From positions 17,128,701 to 17,192,700 of the forward strand of contig CM051028.1 in the NCBI GenBank assembly GCA_027627225.1: DNA of 64,000 nt, written 5' to 3'. The translations under genes were made by a program, and so were the position numbers. The stretch is from Congeria kusceri. Taxonomy: Eukaryota; Mollusca; Bivalvia; Myida; Dreissenidae. The notes under the pieces were generated by a model. That model did no database searches. It saw only the letters and a program-made list of their open reading frames with translations, and was not told the origin of the DNA. Of this stretch, positions 22,111 to 35,289 are shown in pieces. Positions within the stretch are counted from its first letter, which is position 1. Each line of letters opens with the position of its first letter.

Positions 22111-22737
22111 AGTAATGTGCATGTTAATTAGCTCAGTGCAAGATTAACATGACAATCCGTAAGAACATATTGCTGCAGGTTAAGCACGATTTTAACTAGT
22201 CTGTCATTAACAGAGTTTATTAGTTTATTTATGTGTCAAATGGAAAACATAGCAGTTTATAATACAGTTTTTCATCAAGTCAATACAGGTTTATGAGACA
22301 CCAAAACATTAAAACCTTCGGTTATTTACACCATATATGGACTATTGAAACACTGAAATTAATAACACTCCAGTCTTCTGTCCCGATTGGTACGGGTAAA
22401 TATGTATGTATATATACCGTACTTAATATCAAGTGCAGAGTATGCCTTGTTCTTGATATAAATCGTCATTAATATCGCATTGATAAAAACAATATAAAAC
22501 AAGGATAACTAATAAAAAGCCGAAGTCCATAAAATATAATTTAATGCATCTAAATTGGCATTAGTTATAACGAACGTTAATGCCGTTTTTCGACTGAAAA
22601 CTGTTTCTTATTTATGAAATGCATTTAATAATGTCAATGTTCGAAAACGCTTCTGCTTTAAGAGAGATTAAAGTAGTAGAATACATGCTAATATGTTTAC
22701 AGTATGTTATAAAATATCAAAACCTAGCACATGAATC

Positions 22738-23749
22738 TTATACAGCATGTTTTCTTCGTTTTAACATAGCTAAAAGACAAGTTGCCGCATTAAAATGTAA
22801 AATAGTACACGTCATTAAAAAGGACAACATTATATCAGAGCTGTACTCATTAAAACGTGGATCTAACTTATGCGCAGACATACAAAGATCAGAACGAATG
22901 TCACCATAAAAGTCACAATAAATCAAAAAGTGGGTTTCATCTTCAATTGACAAAGTTTCACAGAAAGTACATACCCTTTCATTGATAGGGTTTTTTGGCT
23001 TGGCATATCTATCAGTTTCAATAGCCAAAGGTAAATTACAACAACGGAATGTGGAGAGAACACGGCGTTGGTCCCTACACACATTCATTAATACATAAGT
23101 TTCTGTTACAATTTCACTTGTGTAAGTCCAGTCAGTCCTGAGTTTATTACCATTATTATTTTATCAGATGCTATACTTTGTTTTCCGCGTGATACAGCCA
23201 TTAGGAATATTTTTTATTATATGCTTTTCATTGAAATATCATTGGTGAAATAAAGTTTTACATTTTAACTGTTCGAACAGTGAAAATATAAGATTTTATA
23301 TTATAAATATGGTATGAAATGACAACTCATGTCAGATCCTTTATATTTCTACCCTCACATTGAAGCCACTTTTTCCAAACAGTTCAATGCCAGAGTCCTT
23401 AATGTTAAGAGTGTCAAATAATTTTACAGTTTTTTTTCTCCCAAGACCTGGCGTTTTTAACAGATAGAAAATAAATCCTCCTGACAAGTTTGTTTTCATT
23501 CAAGTTTCTAAGTCTACACCATAGTCGTACAACTTCAACTTTTTGTTTTGTGTAAGCTGTAGTCCAACCCATGTCTCCTACTGCAAGGTTATGAGTATTC
23601 TTAATGACTCCTAAATACAACCGCCTGGCCCTATTCAGGACAGATTCAACAACAGTTTCAACGAGTTTTGTGTATGCATGTTTGTTTGTTTTGTTTGAAT
23701 TTTCGCCGTTTTTAGAACAGGCTAATCCGAGACGACACTTTACGCACAT
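22738..23749 (-). mobile_element. LINE C-terminus, degraded (two coding pieces)
   Basis: Upstream piece 23414-23749 contains RARRLYLGVIKNTHNLAVGD then MGWTTAY and VVRLWCRLRNL. This resembles the post-reverse-transcriptase region of non-LTR elements (YLGV...GDMGW...RLWNRL). The downstream piece 22738-23088 contains FRCCNLPLAIETDRY, then CTFCETLSIEDETHFLIYC, a C-x2-C-xn-H-x4-C zinc-knuckle-like C-terminus typical of the same elements. A frame break lies between them. The 5' 40 bases of the upstream frame are actually SINE tail and MITE sequence (23660-23785). Inactive. Confidence 0.65.
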
Positions 23750-23785
23750 GCATTAAGCCCGGTTCTCCCACGACACGCCTTTAAA
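23660..23785 (-). repeat. SINE tail fragment fused to a partial MITE M1 copy
   Basis: gtttgtttgttttgtttgaa followed by ttttcgccgttttt matches the tail of the SINE at 52320-52370. It is directly followed by caggctaatccgagacgaca and the M1 terminal sequence ending ctcccacgacacgcc. Confidence 0.6.
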
Positions 23786-23789
23786 GTAT

Positions 23790-25508
23790 ATAAACAGCTA
23801 AACAACATAGGCCCTAATTATAAACGAGTTCAATGATTAGATACGTAAATTTTGAGGAAACGGCTTTCAAGTCTTACTGTTGTATAGCTGCTATTCAGCT
23901 GGCAATCAAGATGATACTATTTAGGTCGGATACTAATTTTAGTCCCTGAAAACAAACTGCTGAAACTGTGTGTGAAATATAAAGGTCGACAAATCCTTTT
24001 ACTTGTTTTATCTTACCAAGTTACAGTTCCTTGGTTGAGTTTTCAGGTTACTGTCTTGAGCAAAATCGAAATGGCGAGCACGTATTACAAGGAGCAAAGT
24101 AGGAGCAAAGCAACATTAGATGCATATGATGAATTCGATATTTGACAGAAACGACTGCATCAGTCTATTTAGATCGATGCGATTCCGCTTCTTGGATCGC
24201 GAACTCTTGCCTGGAGCAAACTCAGTAACACTCTGCCAACAACCAAATTATGCTAATGAAATATTTCAATCAAAACGCTGATAGTGTAAAAGGAAAGAAA
24301 CCAATGGTAAATGTAGAGGTTTGTTTGCACACTACTTAATGCAAACGCAATAATATGTATAACAGCTAGTCAACGTGTCGACTAATCCTGAACAGACCGA
24401 AATAACCGATGGAGTGAATAAATTTGGAGATATCAATTGTTAGTGCTTTGTAGCCTGCAAAGTAAAAAGTAGGTCGCGCGATTCAATCTCTGGAATTCGC
24501 CCTACTAAAGACCGTTGGCTTCCGCCAACAGTCTAAACGGGAACAATTGTGTTTTCTGTAAAATTTATTTAAGATTTAACAAACAATTGTCATAACAAAT
24601 CATATATCACAATCAAATCGAATCCCAATCAAATCAAAATATAATATTGGTGTCACACTCACATTAAACATACGTAGGTGTATCATTCACACTCGCAAAT
24701 TTACAATTCTATGAATATATAGAAACACACTAAACTGAAATTGCACCATTGCTTCAAATATATCTTAGTTATTAATTTAAAAACAACAGCCGCCAAGAAA
24801 CAAATAGCACAAATACTGAAAAACGAGCAATAACTATTCCACAAAACTGTACCGGTGCTAAATATATTAAGTACTTTAAAAAAAAATGTCCCCAACAGTT
24901 GATAAGCGATATGAATTTAAATGTTATAATGTTATTCAATTTAAGAGGCATAATTATATGTCTTGTTTATATTCATTCTCGTTCAGTATAAATGTACAAA
25001 CTGTCATTTGCAAATACTTACAAAACAGAATATCTCAGTCGTAGGCATATAAATTATGCTACATCCAAAAAAGAGTTAGTTCCAAGAAGGGCAATACAGT
25101 CCCATAACATATTGTGCTTCACAATATCTTTAAACAATGTTTCATCCTTTCAAATCAGAAAAAAATAGGGGGGGTGGGTACAGAACGTACTACTGTTTTA
25201 TCTGTATACGTGGGATAATGCATTCTAAAACAGATAAATGGTACACATGCAAAGAAATTGCTCCGCTTCATCTTTAAACAGCGTATAATGCCTTTGAACT
25301 CAGATGCATTGGTTGCACTGCCGTGGGGGCTAGACAGTTTTACAGTACCTTTTTAAGATTGGAAAAAAGAGTTATGAATCAAACAACCTATACATATACT
25401 ACAAATTCACAGACACTATTACATGTAGTTTGACCAAAGTGCAATGCCTTTAGTCAGATTGATGTATAAAAAAACACAAGGATAACTGAACAATCCGAAC
25501 AGAGCCAC
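23790..25508. other. AT-rich region downstream of gene B
   Basis: Contains the hairpin motif at about 24508-24540 (agaccgttggcttccgccaa, then cagtct). The 3' UTR of gene B would lie just below 25509. No other feature supported. Confidence 0.4.
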
Positions 25509-25540
25509 TCAGTAATCCTTCATCATCACCGCGTAAAATT
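25509..25540 (-). CDS. Gene B exon 5 (C-terminus)
   Basis: Acceptor tttttgcattttcag. Completes a split Glu codon and reads [10 protein letters not shown] then TGA, aligning with EFVQMMTAK of calmodulin. Confidence 0.78.
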
Positions 25541-28500
25541 CTGAAAATGCAAAAAATATCAGGCTTGCAATGCTATGAGCTTGCATGAATAGCAAAGTTG
25601 TCGGCAACATCGCGCGTTAAAATCGCGCAAGAGTACATGGACATGGTGTGATGATAAACTGTAAAAAGTGAACTCGTTACCGTTTCATGCGCTTTGAAAA
25701 GTTTAAACATTATTTAGATCTAAAATAATCTGCTAGCAAGCTATATAAAGCATAATGCCAAGATATTATTTCTATTTATATGTTGTATCATGTTTTTGTA
25801 CCACACTAACTATTCCCATAAAGAAAAAACACGCTTTTAAAACTGATGTAACCATTTTAAAGTGTGAATTTCGTAGACATGTTCTAATCTGTGATTGTAA
25901 ATGTGAACTGAAATGTAAATGTTTCTCGCTATTGAACATATGCACTTGTAATTAACCGTGTGTTATTTCCTGAGTTTCCCCCTGTAGAACGTGTTACCCC
26001 CTACTATGTTCCCACATCAGTTTCCCCCTGTCGTATATAACTTACCACGGATGTATTCATCCGTCGTACATACTATCCCACGTGAGTATCCCCCGGTCGA
26101 ACATACCTTCCCACGTGAGATTCCCTCTGTCGTACATACCTTCCAACGCGAATTTTCCCTTATCGTACATACCTTCCCACGTGAGTTTCCCCCTATCGTA
26201 CATACATAACCACGTAAGTTTCCCCATGTCGTACATACCTACTCACGTGAGTTTCCCCCTGTCGTACGTAAATTCCCACGCAAGTTTACGCCTGTCGTAC
26301 ATACTTACCCACGTGAGTTTCCATGTCAAGTACGTGTCCGCCTCCCTCATTACCTGCGTAATTTCCCATGTGATTTCCCCGTCCTACGTGTAACCCCAAC
26401 GCTATATCCACGTACCTCTCCATATGAGTTTCCCCCTATCGTACGTGTAACCCCAACACTATACCCACGTATCTTTCCACGTGAGGTTCCCCCATTCCGT
26501 ACTTTATAACCCCACTCTATACCATTATATTTCCCACGTGAGTTTACCCTTCTTATACATGTTACACCCACTATATACCCAGGTATCTTCCCACGTGAGT
26601 TAATCCCTCTTGTACGTGTAACCCCAACGCTACACTGATGTACCTTCCCACGTAAGGTTCCCCTTGTCGTACGTGTTAACCCCACTATATTCCCACATAC
26701 CTTCCCACGTTAGTTTTCCTTTGTCGTACGTGTTACCCGCACTCTATACACACGTACCTTCTCAAGTGAGGTTCCGCCTGTCGTACGTGTTAACCCGCAC
26801 TCTATATCCACATACATTCCCACGTGAGTCACCCTCCCCTTTTTGTACGCGTTACTCCTACTCTATAAACACATACCTTCCCACGCAAGTTTCTCTCTGT
26901 CGTACTTGATACCCATACTCTATAACCACGTAATTTTCCCCGTGAGTTTTCCCCGTCGTACGTGCTACCACCGCTATTTACCCACGTACCTTCCCAAGTG
27001 ACTTCCCCCATGTTTTAACCCTACTCTATAACCACGTACCGTCCCGCGTGAGTTCCCCGTTTCCTACATACCTTCCCACCTGAGTTTCCCCCTCTCGTAC
27101 GTGTCCGCCTCCCTCATCATCTCGGTCACCTCCTCGTCCGTCAGTTTCTCCCCCAGCAGCCCCATCACGTGTTTGAGGTCCGCGTGGCTGATGTAGCCCG
27201 TGCGCTCGCGGTCGAAGATCTCGAAGGCTTCCTTCAGCTCCGCCTTGTGGTCCACGCCGTGCATCTTCTTGGCCATCATCATGAGAAACTCATCGAAGTC
27301 GATTTCGCCGTTTCCTGTAAGTATACTACTGTCTCTATTTGTTCTTTGTAGTTTTAATCATAGGCGCTTGGTTGTTTAACAAATAAAAATAATCGTAATC
27401 GCTATAATATATATATATATATATGTTGCGGAAGTCAATTGACTAGATAATTAATTTCAAGACGTACCCAGCCCGAATGCGCAATGTTGATTTCGGGAAC
27501 CAAACATGTTATTTCGACTTCCGTTACGATTGAAAATGGGGAGTGTATTTGCATGTATATAGGACTAGGATTTTGTGTTTGTTAAACAAGCTAAACGCCT
27601 ATGATTTCAATATCGAGTGATACTATTGATAAGAATTACTCCACAATTCCACACATTTTCAGGGCAATATAAGAACCATTAACTATAGTTGAACGTTATA
27701 TGCACTACAATTACTAAACAAAAAAAGTTTGTGAAATGTAAATGACTTCAAGGCAACGGTATTTCTATTTACAACCGTTGTTGTTTATTTAAGAAATATG
27801 TTTCGATGTATCGTTGTTTGTTTGCAAATAAACAACGAATTGGTGTTCTGAATTAAACCACAAAGGCGTTAGCCCGTGTTGTTAAATAGCCACGCATCGT
27901 AACGACAAAGAGGTTTTTTTTGGCAAATAAACAACGATAATGCGAATATTATTTCGATTCTGACATTATTTGACATATTTTTGCAGTTGTAATTGAAACT
28001 ATTGTTTTACTATGCTCCGCTCAGAACCGGGACTTCTTTCTTCATTGTTTATTTGGTAGTTTAACAACGATAATTTGTTCTTTGTATATATAAAAATTAG
28101 CAAGTATCATGTTAGAATGAATTATAACACACAATGATATTAATTATAAGAAACATGATGTTGACATTTACTTAATTTCAATCTTGAATCTCATGTTTAT
28201 TTTATCCCGTTAGCTTGAAGAAGTTAAAAATTCGTTCACTTCTCTATCATATGTTACAATTCATGTTAGCAAATGTGTATGTACGCACCGTCCACATCCA
28301 CTTCCGCGACCATCTCCCTCAGCTCCCGCTCCGAGGGGTCAAGGCCGAATGACCTCATGACGACACCGAGCTCCTTTGACGTCATCGTTCCATCGCCATC
28401 TTTGTCGAAGATGCTGAACGCCTCCCGGAACTCTGTTGTATATTTAATAACAGTGATGGTGAATGCATGTTAAAAGGAGTTATTCACAGATTTTTTAGGT

Positions 28501-30996
28501 TTGTTTAATGTCATTAAAAGAACATATTCATATATTGGCGATTTGTACATTTCTAAAAGTTTGGTTACATATTCCAAAGAAAAAATAGGAGGGATATAGC
28601 ACTAATGAGTTCTGACATAGAAACGTATTGGAAATAACATTGTTAATGATTAATCGTCAGTTTAAATGGATACAATTATAAAGCGTGTGTAACGCGAAAC
28701 GATTAAATAATTTGGAGTACTTATATGTTGTTGCAACCTAGTTAATCACTTACGTTAAGTATGGTAACATTATTATTATCATTGGTAACATTATTATTAT
28801 CATTGGTAACATTATTATTATCATTGTGTTATCAAAACGGATTCAACCCTGACATTACATTAAACACACTTATAGATTATATTTACTTCACACGTTTTAT
28901 GTTATATTTATTGGCAGTCCCCTCGTGATTAAAACTATGAAATACTAATAGCGCTAAACAAGATAATAATGTTCAAGGATAATAAAACTTGCGTTTAGCC
29001 ATGCTAAAATTCACAACATTAAAATTTTCAATTTCAAAGATTAGCTAGCATTTGACCTTTACTTCGATAGAACGATAAAGTTACCATTAAACAATTTCAT
29101 TGAAAATTTTTAAGTTTATTATAATAATTATTAACCGCTTATTGTTGGTAAGAACCCACCAAATGTATGCAACCAATGCATACAATCTAGATCTTGTAAA
29201 TCAAACCAAATGAAGCACATTAATCCGATTAGAATGTATGGTTCACTTAGTCCTTGATATTTGTTCAGATTTATTTTCTATAAACCCTTTCTTGACTAAA
29301 TTAACACATAATATTCAATAAATCCATTGTATGTTTATTGTGTTACTTATGCTTTCTTTCGATAATCTATGGAGTTAGGTTGTCTGTTATGATATTCGCA
29401 TGTATATTAATATCCATATAAAGATCTCATACGTACATATAAGGCGTACAAAAAAAGTTGTTGGTTTCCGCGTTTTTTTGCTTATTGAGTTTTAACTTTT
29501 TCTGACTTTCTGTACAAAGGGCAGTTTTCGCTAATATTCGGCTTTCCGGTAATTAGCAAACATTTTGAATAAGTCTGTGTGAGATACTTGATCTTGGTAT
29601 TGACAAACCGTAAGTTACAGTTTCTTTTAAACATTTAACATGCAGTCTATTATACCTAAACGCGTTAGCGGAAACCAACAATTATTATTATTTTGGCCTA
29701 CATTTTCTTGAGCCAAAAAACCAGTGCCAATGAAATTGGTCGTACTTAAAGAAGTAGTGAAGACTTTCTTAAAATCATAAAATTCTTTATCTCCATGGCG
29801 ATGTCTTTACAGTTTATTGTGTGTTCAATGGTTTTATTCTGTTGCACAATCATTAGATGTTTCTTATTTTACCATATTTCAAGTATATATTATTGATTTT
29901 CATAATGGACATTTGATTTGAAAAATTTGAAAGTTTAACATAATTATGGTTTTTTATGGGTTTTATTAATACAAACTCATGACCGTAAGACATTTAAACT
30001 TACCTTCAATCTGTTCATCTGACAAATCCGCACTCTAAAACATCATCAATAACAAAAACAATAGATACGAATAAGTATATAAAGAACAAGTTTTTTTAAC
30101 AAATGTATAAATAAATATATTACAATTCAACTAAAATGTCAATTAAATGTCTTGCAGTGTTATTTATGATATACAAGTCGCATAATAATAGTTTCAGTAA
30201 TTTTTTAACCGCAACAATTCGATGGGAAGTAGAGTTAACGTTTTTAAAATAGATAATGGCACGTTTATATTTAACAGCTGTTTTGAATTAAGAATTAAAT
30301 TAATTAATAGAAACACAAAGGCTCTGTATGATTTCACTGTACACACCTGTAAAGAATATGATCTCATTTGTTACATTTTAAAGAACGAAGAATGTGATTG
30401 GCCAAAAACGGGATATGCGTGAGGACCACAGAAGAGTATAATTTCATTGCATATCAAAAACTGAATGCGATCACAAACTTCACTGAAAATGTAAAGAATA
30501 CGATCTCAATTTTCACAGCTGACTCATATGATTTGTGAAAAATATGGTCCTACAAGGTTCTGTACGTAAAATACAATTTTGCAAATACTAGATATAAATT
30601 AAATATACAATAATGCAGCAAACACTTGCTTTCAAGTTTTTAAATAAACTTTCAGAACATTCGTATCAAAACAGAATTAATAATGTGTTACCAGGGCAAC
30701 CACTTTTATTCACCGTCGTTTTTTCTAGTTGTGCACATATTGCATGAATATGTCACTTGTCTCTAAAACATTTTATAGGTGTATGTTTTACCCATTAATT
30801 TAAAAAATATATACTGATATTAATTCTGTCACATAAATGTATATACAGTTCTTTGCAAATCAGTTGTATTTAATAACTGGTGTTAATCTGTTAATTGTAT
30901 ATATTATATATGTATATATATTGTATATGTATTGCATTAATTTTCATAATTATGTTGTTATCATAAATTAAAAACAAAATATATATATCTCACCAT
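25509..30996 (-). CDS. Calmodulin-like EF-hand protein, gene B (five exons)
   Basis: Predicted about 150-aa four-EF-hand protein. Exons: 30994-30996 (ATG only, tentative), 30004-30034, 28289-28432, 27072-27314, 25509-25540. The phases match gene A exactly, and exons 2, 3 and 4 have the same lengths (31, 144, 243). Of the four genes it is closest to calmodulin: [21 protein letters not shown]1 loop [12 protein letters not shown] and EF2 loop [12 protein letters not shown] are canonical. EF3 [12 protein letters not shown] loses the acidic residues at 3 and 5 and ends in Asp. EF4 [12 protein letters not shown] has Tyr and Arg at chelating positions. It ends [11 protein letters not shown]. Two functional N-lobe sites are inferred. 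Read without the last splice, it would stop after RWEGM. Intron 4 carries a minisatellite of the exon 4 end plus donor. Confidence 0.87.
25985..27105 (-). repeat. Minisatellite at the start of gene B intron 4, built from the exon 4 end plus donor
   Basis: Two domains. At about 26060-26330 the period is about 33 bp, and at 26330-27060 about 58 bp, the longer unit carrying an extra gtgttaccccactctatac-type insert. In minus orientation each unit includes ACGTACGACAGGGGGAAACT then CACGTGGGAAGGTA. This equals the last 30 bases of exon 4 (codons for [10 protein letters not shown]) and its donor GAAG/GTATGT. Many units keep an intact donor-like AAGGTATGTA or AAGGTACGTG. About 20-25 units. Confidence 0.87.
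27072..27314 (-). CDS. Gene B exon 4 (EF2 end to EF4)
   Basis: 243 bp. Acceptor acttacag, donor gtatgt. Encodes [18 protein letters not shown], a linker [15 protein letters not shown]3 and EF4. Strongly GC-rich with C/G-ending codons, unlike the flanking introns. Confidence 0.93.
27768..28130 (+). repeat. Interspersed element Y, copy 2 (gene B intron 3)
   Basis: Diverged copy of 13795-14085, sharing gaattaaaccac, aataaacaacgataatgcga and the tttgtatatataaaaatta end. Part of the family upstream block is at 28620-28740, on the other side of gene B exon 3. Confidence 0.55.
28289..28432 (-). CDS. Gene B exon 3 (EF1 and first part of EF2)
   Basis: 144 bp, acceptor tacaacag, donor gtgcgt. Encodes [19 protein letters not shown] through [17 protein letters not shown] and AEVDVDG. 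Confidence 0.93.
28433..30003 (-). other. Gene B intron 2
   Basis: 1571 bp, AT-rich. Contains three copies of a 21-bp ggtaacattattattatcat repeat at 28763-28827. Nothing else recognised. Confidence 0.6.
30004..30034 (-). CDS. Gene B exon 2 (31-bp micro-exon)
   Basis: Acceptor gatgttttag, donor gtaagt. Encodes [10 protein letters not shown] plus the first base of Glu, in phase with exon 3. Confidence 0.85.
30345..30560 (+). repeat. Dispersed repeat Z, copy 1 (gene B intron 1)
   Basis: Shares gatctca, gaatgtgattggcc, gcgtgagga, tgcatatcaaa, gcgatcacaaacttca and atgatttgtgaaaaatat with 62665-62935. Non-coding. Both copies lie upstream of micro-exon 2 of a calmodulin-like gene (B and D). Confidence 0.65.
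30994..30996 (-). CDS. Gene B exon 1 (tentative start codon)
   Basis: An ATG directly followed by a gtgaga donor, in phase 0 with exon 2. The arrangement mirrors gene A, where the coding part of exon 1 also ends in ATG at the donor. With only three bases of coding sequence this is weak evidence. Confidence 0.35.
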
Positions 30997-30999
30997 AAT

Positions 31000-31978
31000 G
31001 ACTTTTTTATTCCAATATATTTATTGTTTGATATGTGTCTGATTGAAGCACAATTTTTACGTATAATTTAAACAACACATTTACTTAATGTTTTCGTATT
31101 TAAACCATCAAGCTGTGCAAGTAATTACTGAAGCAAAGGCGATTTATAGCCATATATCGATACCGATAATCAAAACTAAATATATTCATGACTGTTAATA
31201 GATCTATCGGGTTAACAGCTGTAAACTAAACGGATTTCCCAAAGATTAAAGGTTCTAGATTAATGTGTTTATAAATCCGTTACGAAGCGTTTAAGTCATA
31301 TGTAAACTTTGATGACCGTAAAGCTTTCGACTCGATTAATAGGAACGCGTGACGGATCAAATTATCAACCTTTAGGATTTCTATGATTCTCGTAAGAGAC
31401 CTACTACCTAGTGATCAACAAGAAAACAAAGTTCGCATGAAACGCAAGTACGAATTATTATATAATACATGGTATACGTCAGGGGTCAATTCGTTATTAT
31501 GTAATGTTTTTATTGGGTATTTTTTCCTTCTTTAAAGGCGCATGGTCCATTTTCACAAGGTACTACATGTATATTGACAAAAACATAGTACCGCGTGCAT
31601 AACAATACTGTAAACATTTTATACGCAGTTAACATTTTCTGACAATGAATATTTGATGATATTGTGAATGACCTTGACACGGAGCTCAAACCTCAGTTAG
31701 GTGGACAATATCCGAAAATGTTGGTTTTGTAACGTCAGTGCACATTGTTGATGACTTATTAACAGTTACATGCTAGAAAACATAACACACAACACATAAT
31801 ACACATGTTTTCCGATTCGGACAGTTCAGCATGGTGTACTACTATTCAGATTTGTAAACAGGCTCACTGTGTTGATAAACAGTTTACATGGTCGACACTA
31901 TTTTTTCGTATTACGAAAACGTTCTTAGATCTATTGGTTTATGTAAAATCGTTACGATTAGTCTATTAGTGTCTATTA
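31000..31978. other. Region upstream of gene B, AT-rich
   Basis: Would contain the gene B promoter if exon 1 is right. No clear TATA box or initiator could be chosen. Confidence 0.35.
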
Positions 31979-32209
31979 TTAAATAAGAGTTGTATGGCAT
32001 GAGTGATGCTTTCTACAGCTAGACTGAGCATAATGAATAGTGTTCATTTGTTTAAAATATGAATAGATTTCTGTAGAAATATGTCTCTCATATATTTTCG
32101 AAATATATGCAGTTGGCAAAATTGATACTGGGCGATAGTTGCTAGGTAATTCATCGCTGCCCAAGTTGAATATTGGCAGAACTCTAACCAAATGTACAAC
32201 TTTGTACAA
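31979..32209 (-). mobile_element. Reverse transcriptase fragment of a LINE
   Basis: 76-aa frame containing RVLPIFNLGSDELPSNYRPV then SILPTAYISKIYERHI and HYAQSSCRKHHSCHTTLI. This matches the N-terminal reverse transcriptase region of non-LTR elements (pattern: P-x-F-K-x-G-x-x-x-x-x-x-N-Y-R-P-I-S, ending S-G-F-R-K-x-H-S-C-x-T-A-L). The remainder of the domain is missing, and the catalytic YxDD region is absent. Confidence 0.75.
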
Positions 32210-33815
32210 AACAAAGATTGTTTTTGCCCAATGCGTATTTGGAAGCTTTAAAAATTTCTTAATATATTTTCATTATATAGTAACAATAACATGAGAAAAA
32301 CAATGATGCATTCCAAACATCATTGCTGCTGGAGTCACGTTAACGTGTATATTTGGGTCTTCGTTGTTTAGCCGATCTTAATGGGTTGAATACAACAATG
32401 AGACAAGGCACTTTTTATGCAACATACTTTCATACTTTCAAATCATCAATACATGAAAACATTCCTTATTTGTATAGTTATTTTCCATGTTTCCCAAATA
32501 TCATAAATCTTAAACAAATCTCCATCGAAACTGCATACACAAAAGAGCCTTTTAACGATTGAAAAAGGTTCTATCTGGGACTGATTAAAGCATTTATGAT
32601 ATTTGATTTGAACAAAACATTTAAACATCAGTGAGGATATAAACAAACTATTCTCTTAAAAAATTCCCGCGTGTTTAAATTGTCATAACTTTGCAATAAA
32701 ATATCGAGCATATCGACTACATTAAGTTAATGTGTATTCATGATTAAACATAATACTGAAACATCAAACAACAAATAATTGATTCATTTTATCATGACAT
32801 TACTAAATGAAATACAGTCAGCTGGCATTGTACACCTTTATAGTTTATTATAATATGATTTCAATATTTTATTTCAAACAAAACGAAAATCTTGCATAAA
32901 CCACAGCCGCCTGTATTACAATGACGTAAAATATAGAACAGAACACGGCAGAATTTTATTACAAATAAACTTTACAGTTTTAGTGTTTACATGTCAATAA
33001 TATGTTGTACATTATAGTAAGTGACAATTGCAGAACATTTTAAATATATCTGCAACTGGATGGACTTTACAAACAATAGGCATATATGGAATTTATGCTA
33101 TTACAGTAACATACAGAAAAAAGTACAGCTATCTAAATATTAGTATAGAACTGTTTGTTTGGTCTATCAAAGCAAAATATAACAGAACACCCACGAAATC
33201 TTGAAAATGGCCATGTATATGTAAAATCAATATCAAATAAAACGATAAATTGATATTGTATTGAATGTACATGAAGATAGGCGGATGGGGGAGAAAATAA
33301 AGGTGGACGAATTTTTGTCATGTTTTGAAAAAATATTTTGGTCGCTGTATTTTAGGCTTAAAAAAAATATGTTGTTGTTTCAGGTAACATGCCCCAAAAA
33401 ATTAGGGAAGGTAGGTCGGTTTTTTTTGTTGTTTTTTTTTTGGTAAATAGTCAAGTTGAAGATTCTAAAACTGAATAAATATTCAAAACATATCAGTAAT
33501 ATCCTTAAACATTGTTTATAGGTGGATACTATCAAAACAAAACACATATTTATCCAAAAACACATTTAATTATTCAAAAAGGTAAATAAACCAAAACTCA
33601 ATCTGACAAACCCAATAAAATATTCTAGGGTCGGGGCATTTTTAAGGGTAGGTCGGGTTACCTGAAACAAACATATTTTTTTTACGCCTTACCAGCATCT
33701 GAAAACTAAACACATGGAGTGTTGACCAGCGCAGATATGTCACATTTAAAAAACTTATCATCATTTACAAGGAGTTGTTAGATAACAAATAAATACGAAA
33801 ATGTTTTGCTTTCGC
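32210..33815. other. AT-rich intergenic DNA between genes B and C
   Basis: No gene-like structure. Short open frames reflect AT composition. Confidence 0.4.
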
Positions 33816-33821
33816 TGATTG

Positions 33822-34785
33822 TATGATCAGTGATCTCCCGTGATACACTTTACTGAATGAGCGAAGCAGGGTTGTGTCGTCAGTGATCTTCTGTGATATA
33901 CGATACTGAATAAGCGAAGCATGGTTGTGTGTTCAGTGATCTCCCTTGATACATTATGCTGAATAAGCGAAGCATGGTTGTGTGGTAAGTGATCTCCCCT
34001 GATACACGATACTGAGTAGTGAATAAGCGAAGCATGGTTGTGGGGTCAGTGATCTCCCGCGATACACTATACTAAATAAGCTAAGCATGGTTGTGTGGTC
34101 AGTGATTTCCCTTGATTCACGATACTGAATAAGCGAATCATGGTTGTGTGGTCAGTGATCTCCCCTGATTCACGAAACTGAATAAGCGAAGCATGGTTGT
34201 GTGGTAAGTGATCTCCCTTGATAAACGATACTGAATAAACGAAGCATGGTTGTGTGGTCAATGATCTTCCCTGATACACAATACTGAATAAGCGAAGTAT
34301 GGTTGTGTGGTCATTGATCTCCCCTGATACACGATAATGAATAAGCAAAACATGGTTGTGTGGTCAGTGATCTCCCTTGATACACGATACTGAATAAGCG
34401 AAACATGGTTGTGTGTTCAGTGATCTCCCCTGGTACACGATACTGAAAAAGCAAAGAATGGTTGTTTGGTCAGTGATCTCCCTTGATAAACGATACTGAA
34501 TAAGCGAAGCATGGTTGTGTGGTCAGTAATATCTCTTTATACACTATACTCAATAAGCGAAGCATGGTTATGTGGTCAGTGATCTCCCTTGATTTACGAT
34601 ACTGAATAAGCGAAGCATGGTTGTGTGGTCATCTCCCAAGATTCACGAAACTGAATAAGCGAAGCATGGTTGTGTGGTCAGTGATCTCCCTTGATAAACG
34701 ATACTGAATAAACGAAGCATGGTGTGTGTTCAGTGATCTCCCCTGATACACGATACTTAATAAGCGAAATAGGGGAGATCACTGT
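33822..34785. repeat. 53-bp minisatellite between genes B and C, about 18 units
   Basis: The unit runs gtgatctcccttgatacacg, atactgaataagcgaagcat, ggttgtgtggtca. The right edge at about 34770-34783 holds the inverted motif gcgaaataggggagatcact. Unit parts reappear as a compact palindrome at 51929-51975. Confidence 0.92.
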
Positions 34786-34789
34786 GTCA

Positions 34790-35289
34790 TTGCCATGTTT
34801 AAACATGTATAGGTGCTTTCGATATTCGGTACTAAAGACTCCGGCTATCGCTGCAGTCTAAAAACAAAGACATCATATTTTTTCAGACCATTTTTTCCCA
34901 GAAACCGCTCGCACCATCAAACAAAACAATATTCCTTAAGCAGTAAAGGCACGATTGGCTAAACTCGGATCATGATTCGCATATCTGTTTTTGAAGGTTT
35001 GACACCTGCCGAGCAGAAGCAGGTTATTCATTACTTACTGGTCAAATAGTCTGTAAATGGCCGATTTCGTGAAAAAGAGGGTTCAAAATTAAAGCCCATT
35101 ATTTAATTATAGAAACAAATAGCGTTTAAACACTTCCCATGTTTAGTTAAACTTTAAACAATATTTGTTGTTTCAGTAGTGCTTATTTTGTCGCATGAAA
35201 GTATATTCCTCCTTCGACATGCAACGAGACTGCAACTAAACGTAGCTTCTTCAGGTTCATATAAAACGATGTTCCTGTCAGGACATTTG
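34790..35289. other. Region downstream of gene C
   Basis: Presumed gene C 3' UTR and spacer. No distinct feature. Confidence 0.35.

Noticed and set aside
27064..27071. Gene B ending at RWEGM stop without the last splice
   Set aside because: A clear gtatgt donor and an in-phase exon encoding [10 protein letters not shown] at 25509-25540 match the paralogues.
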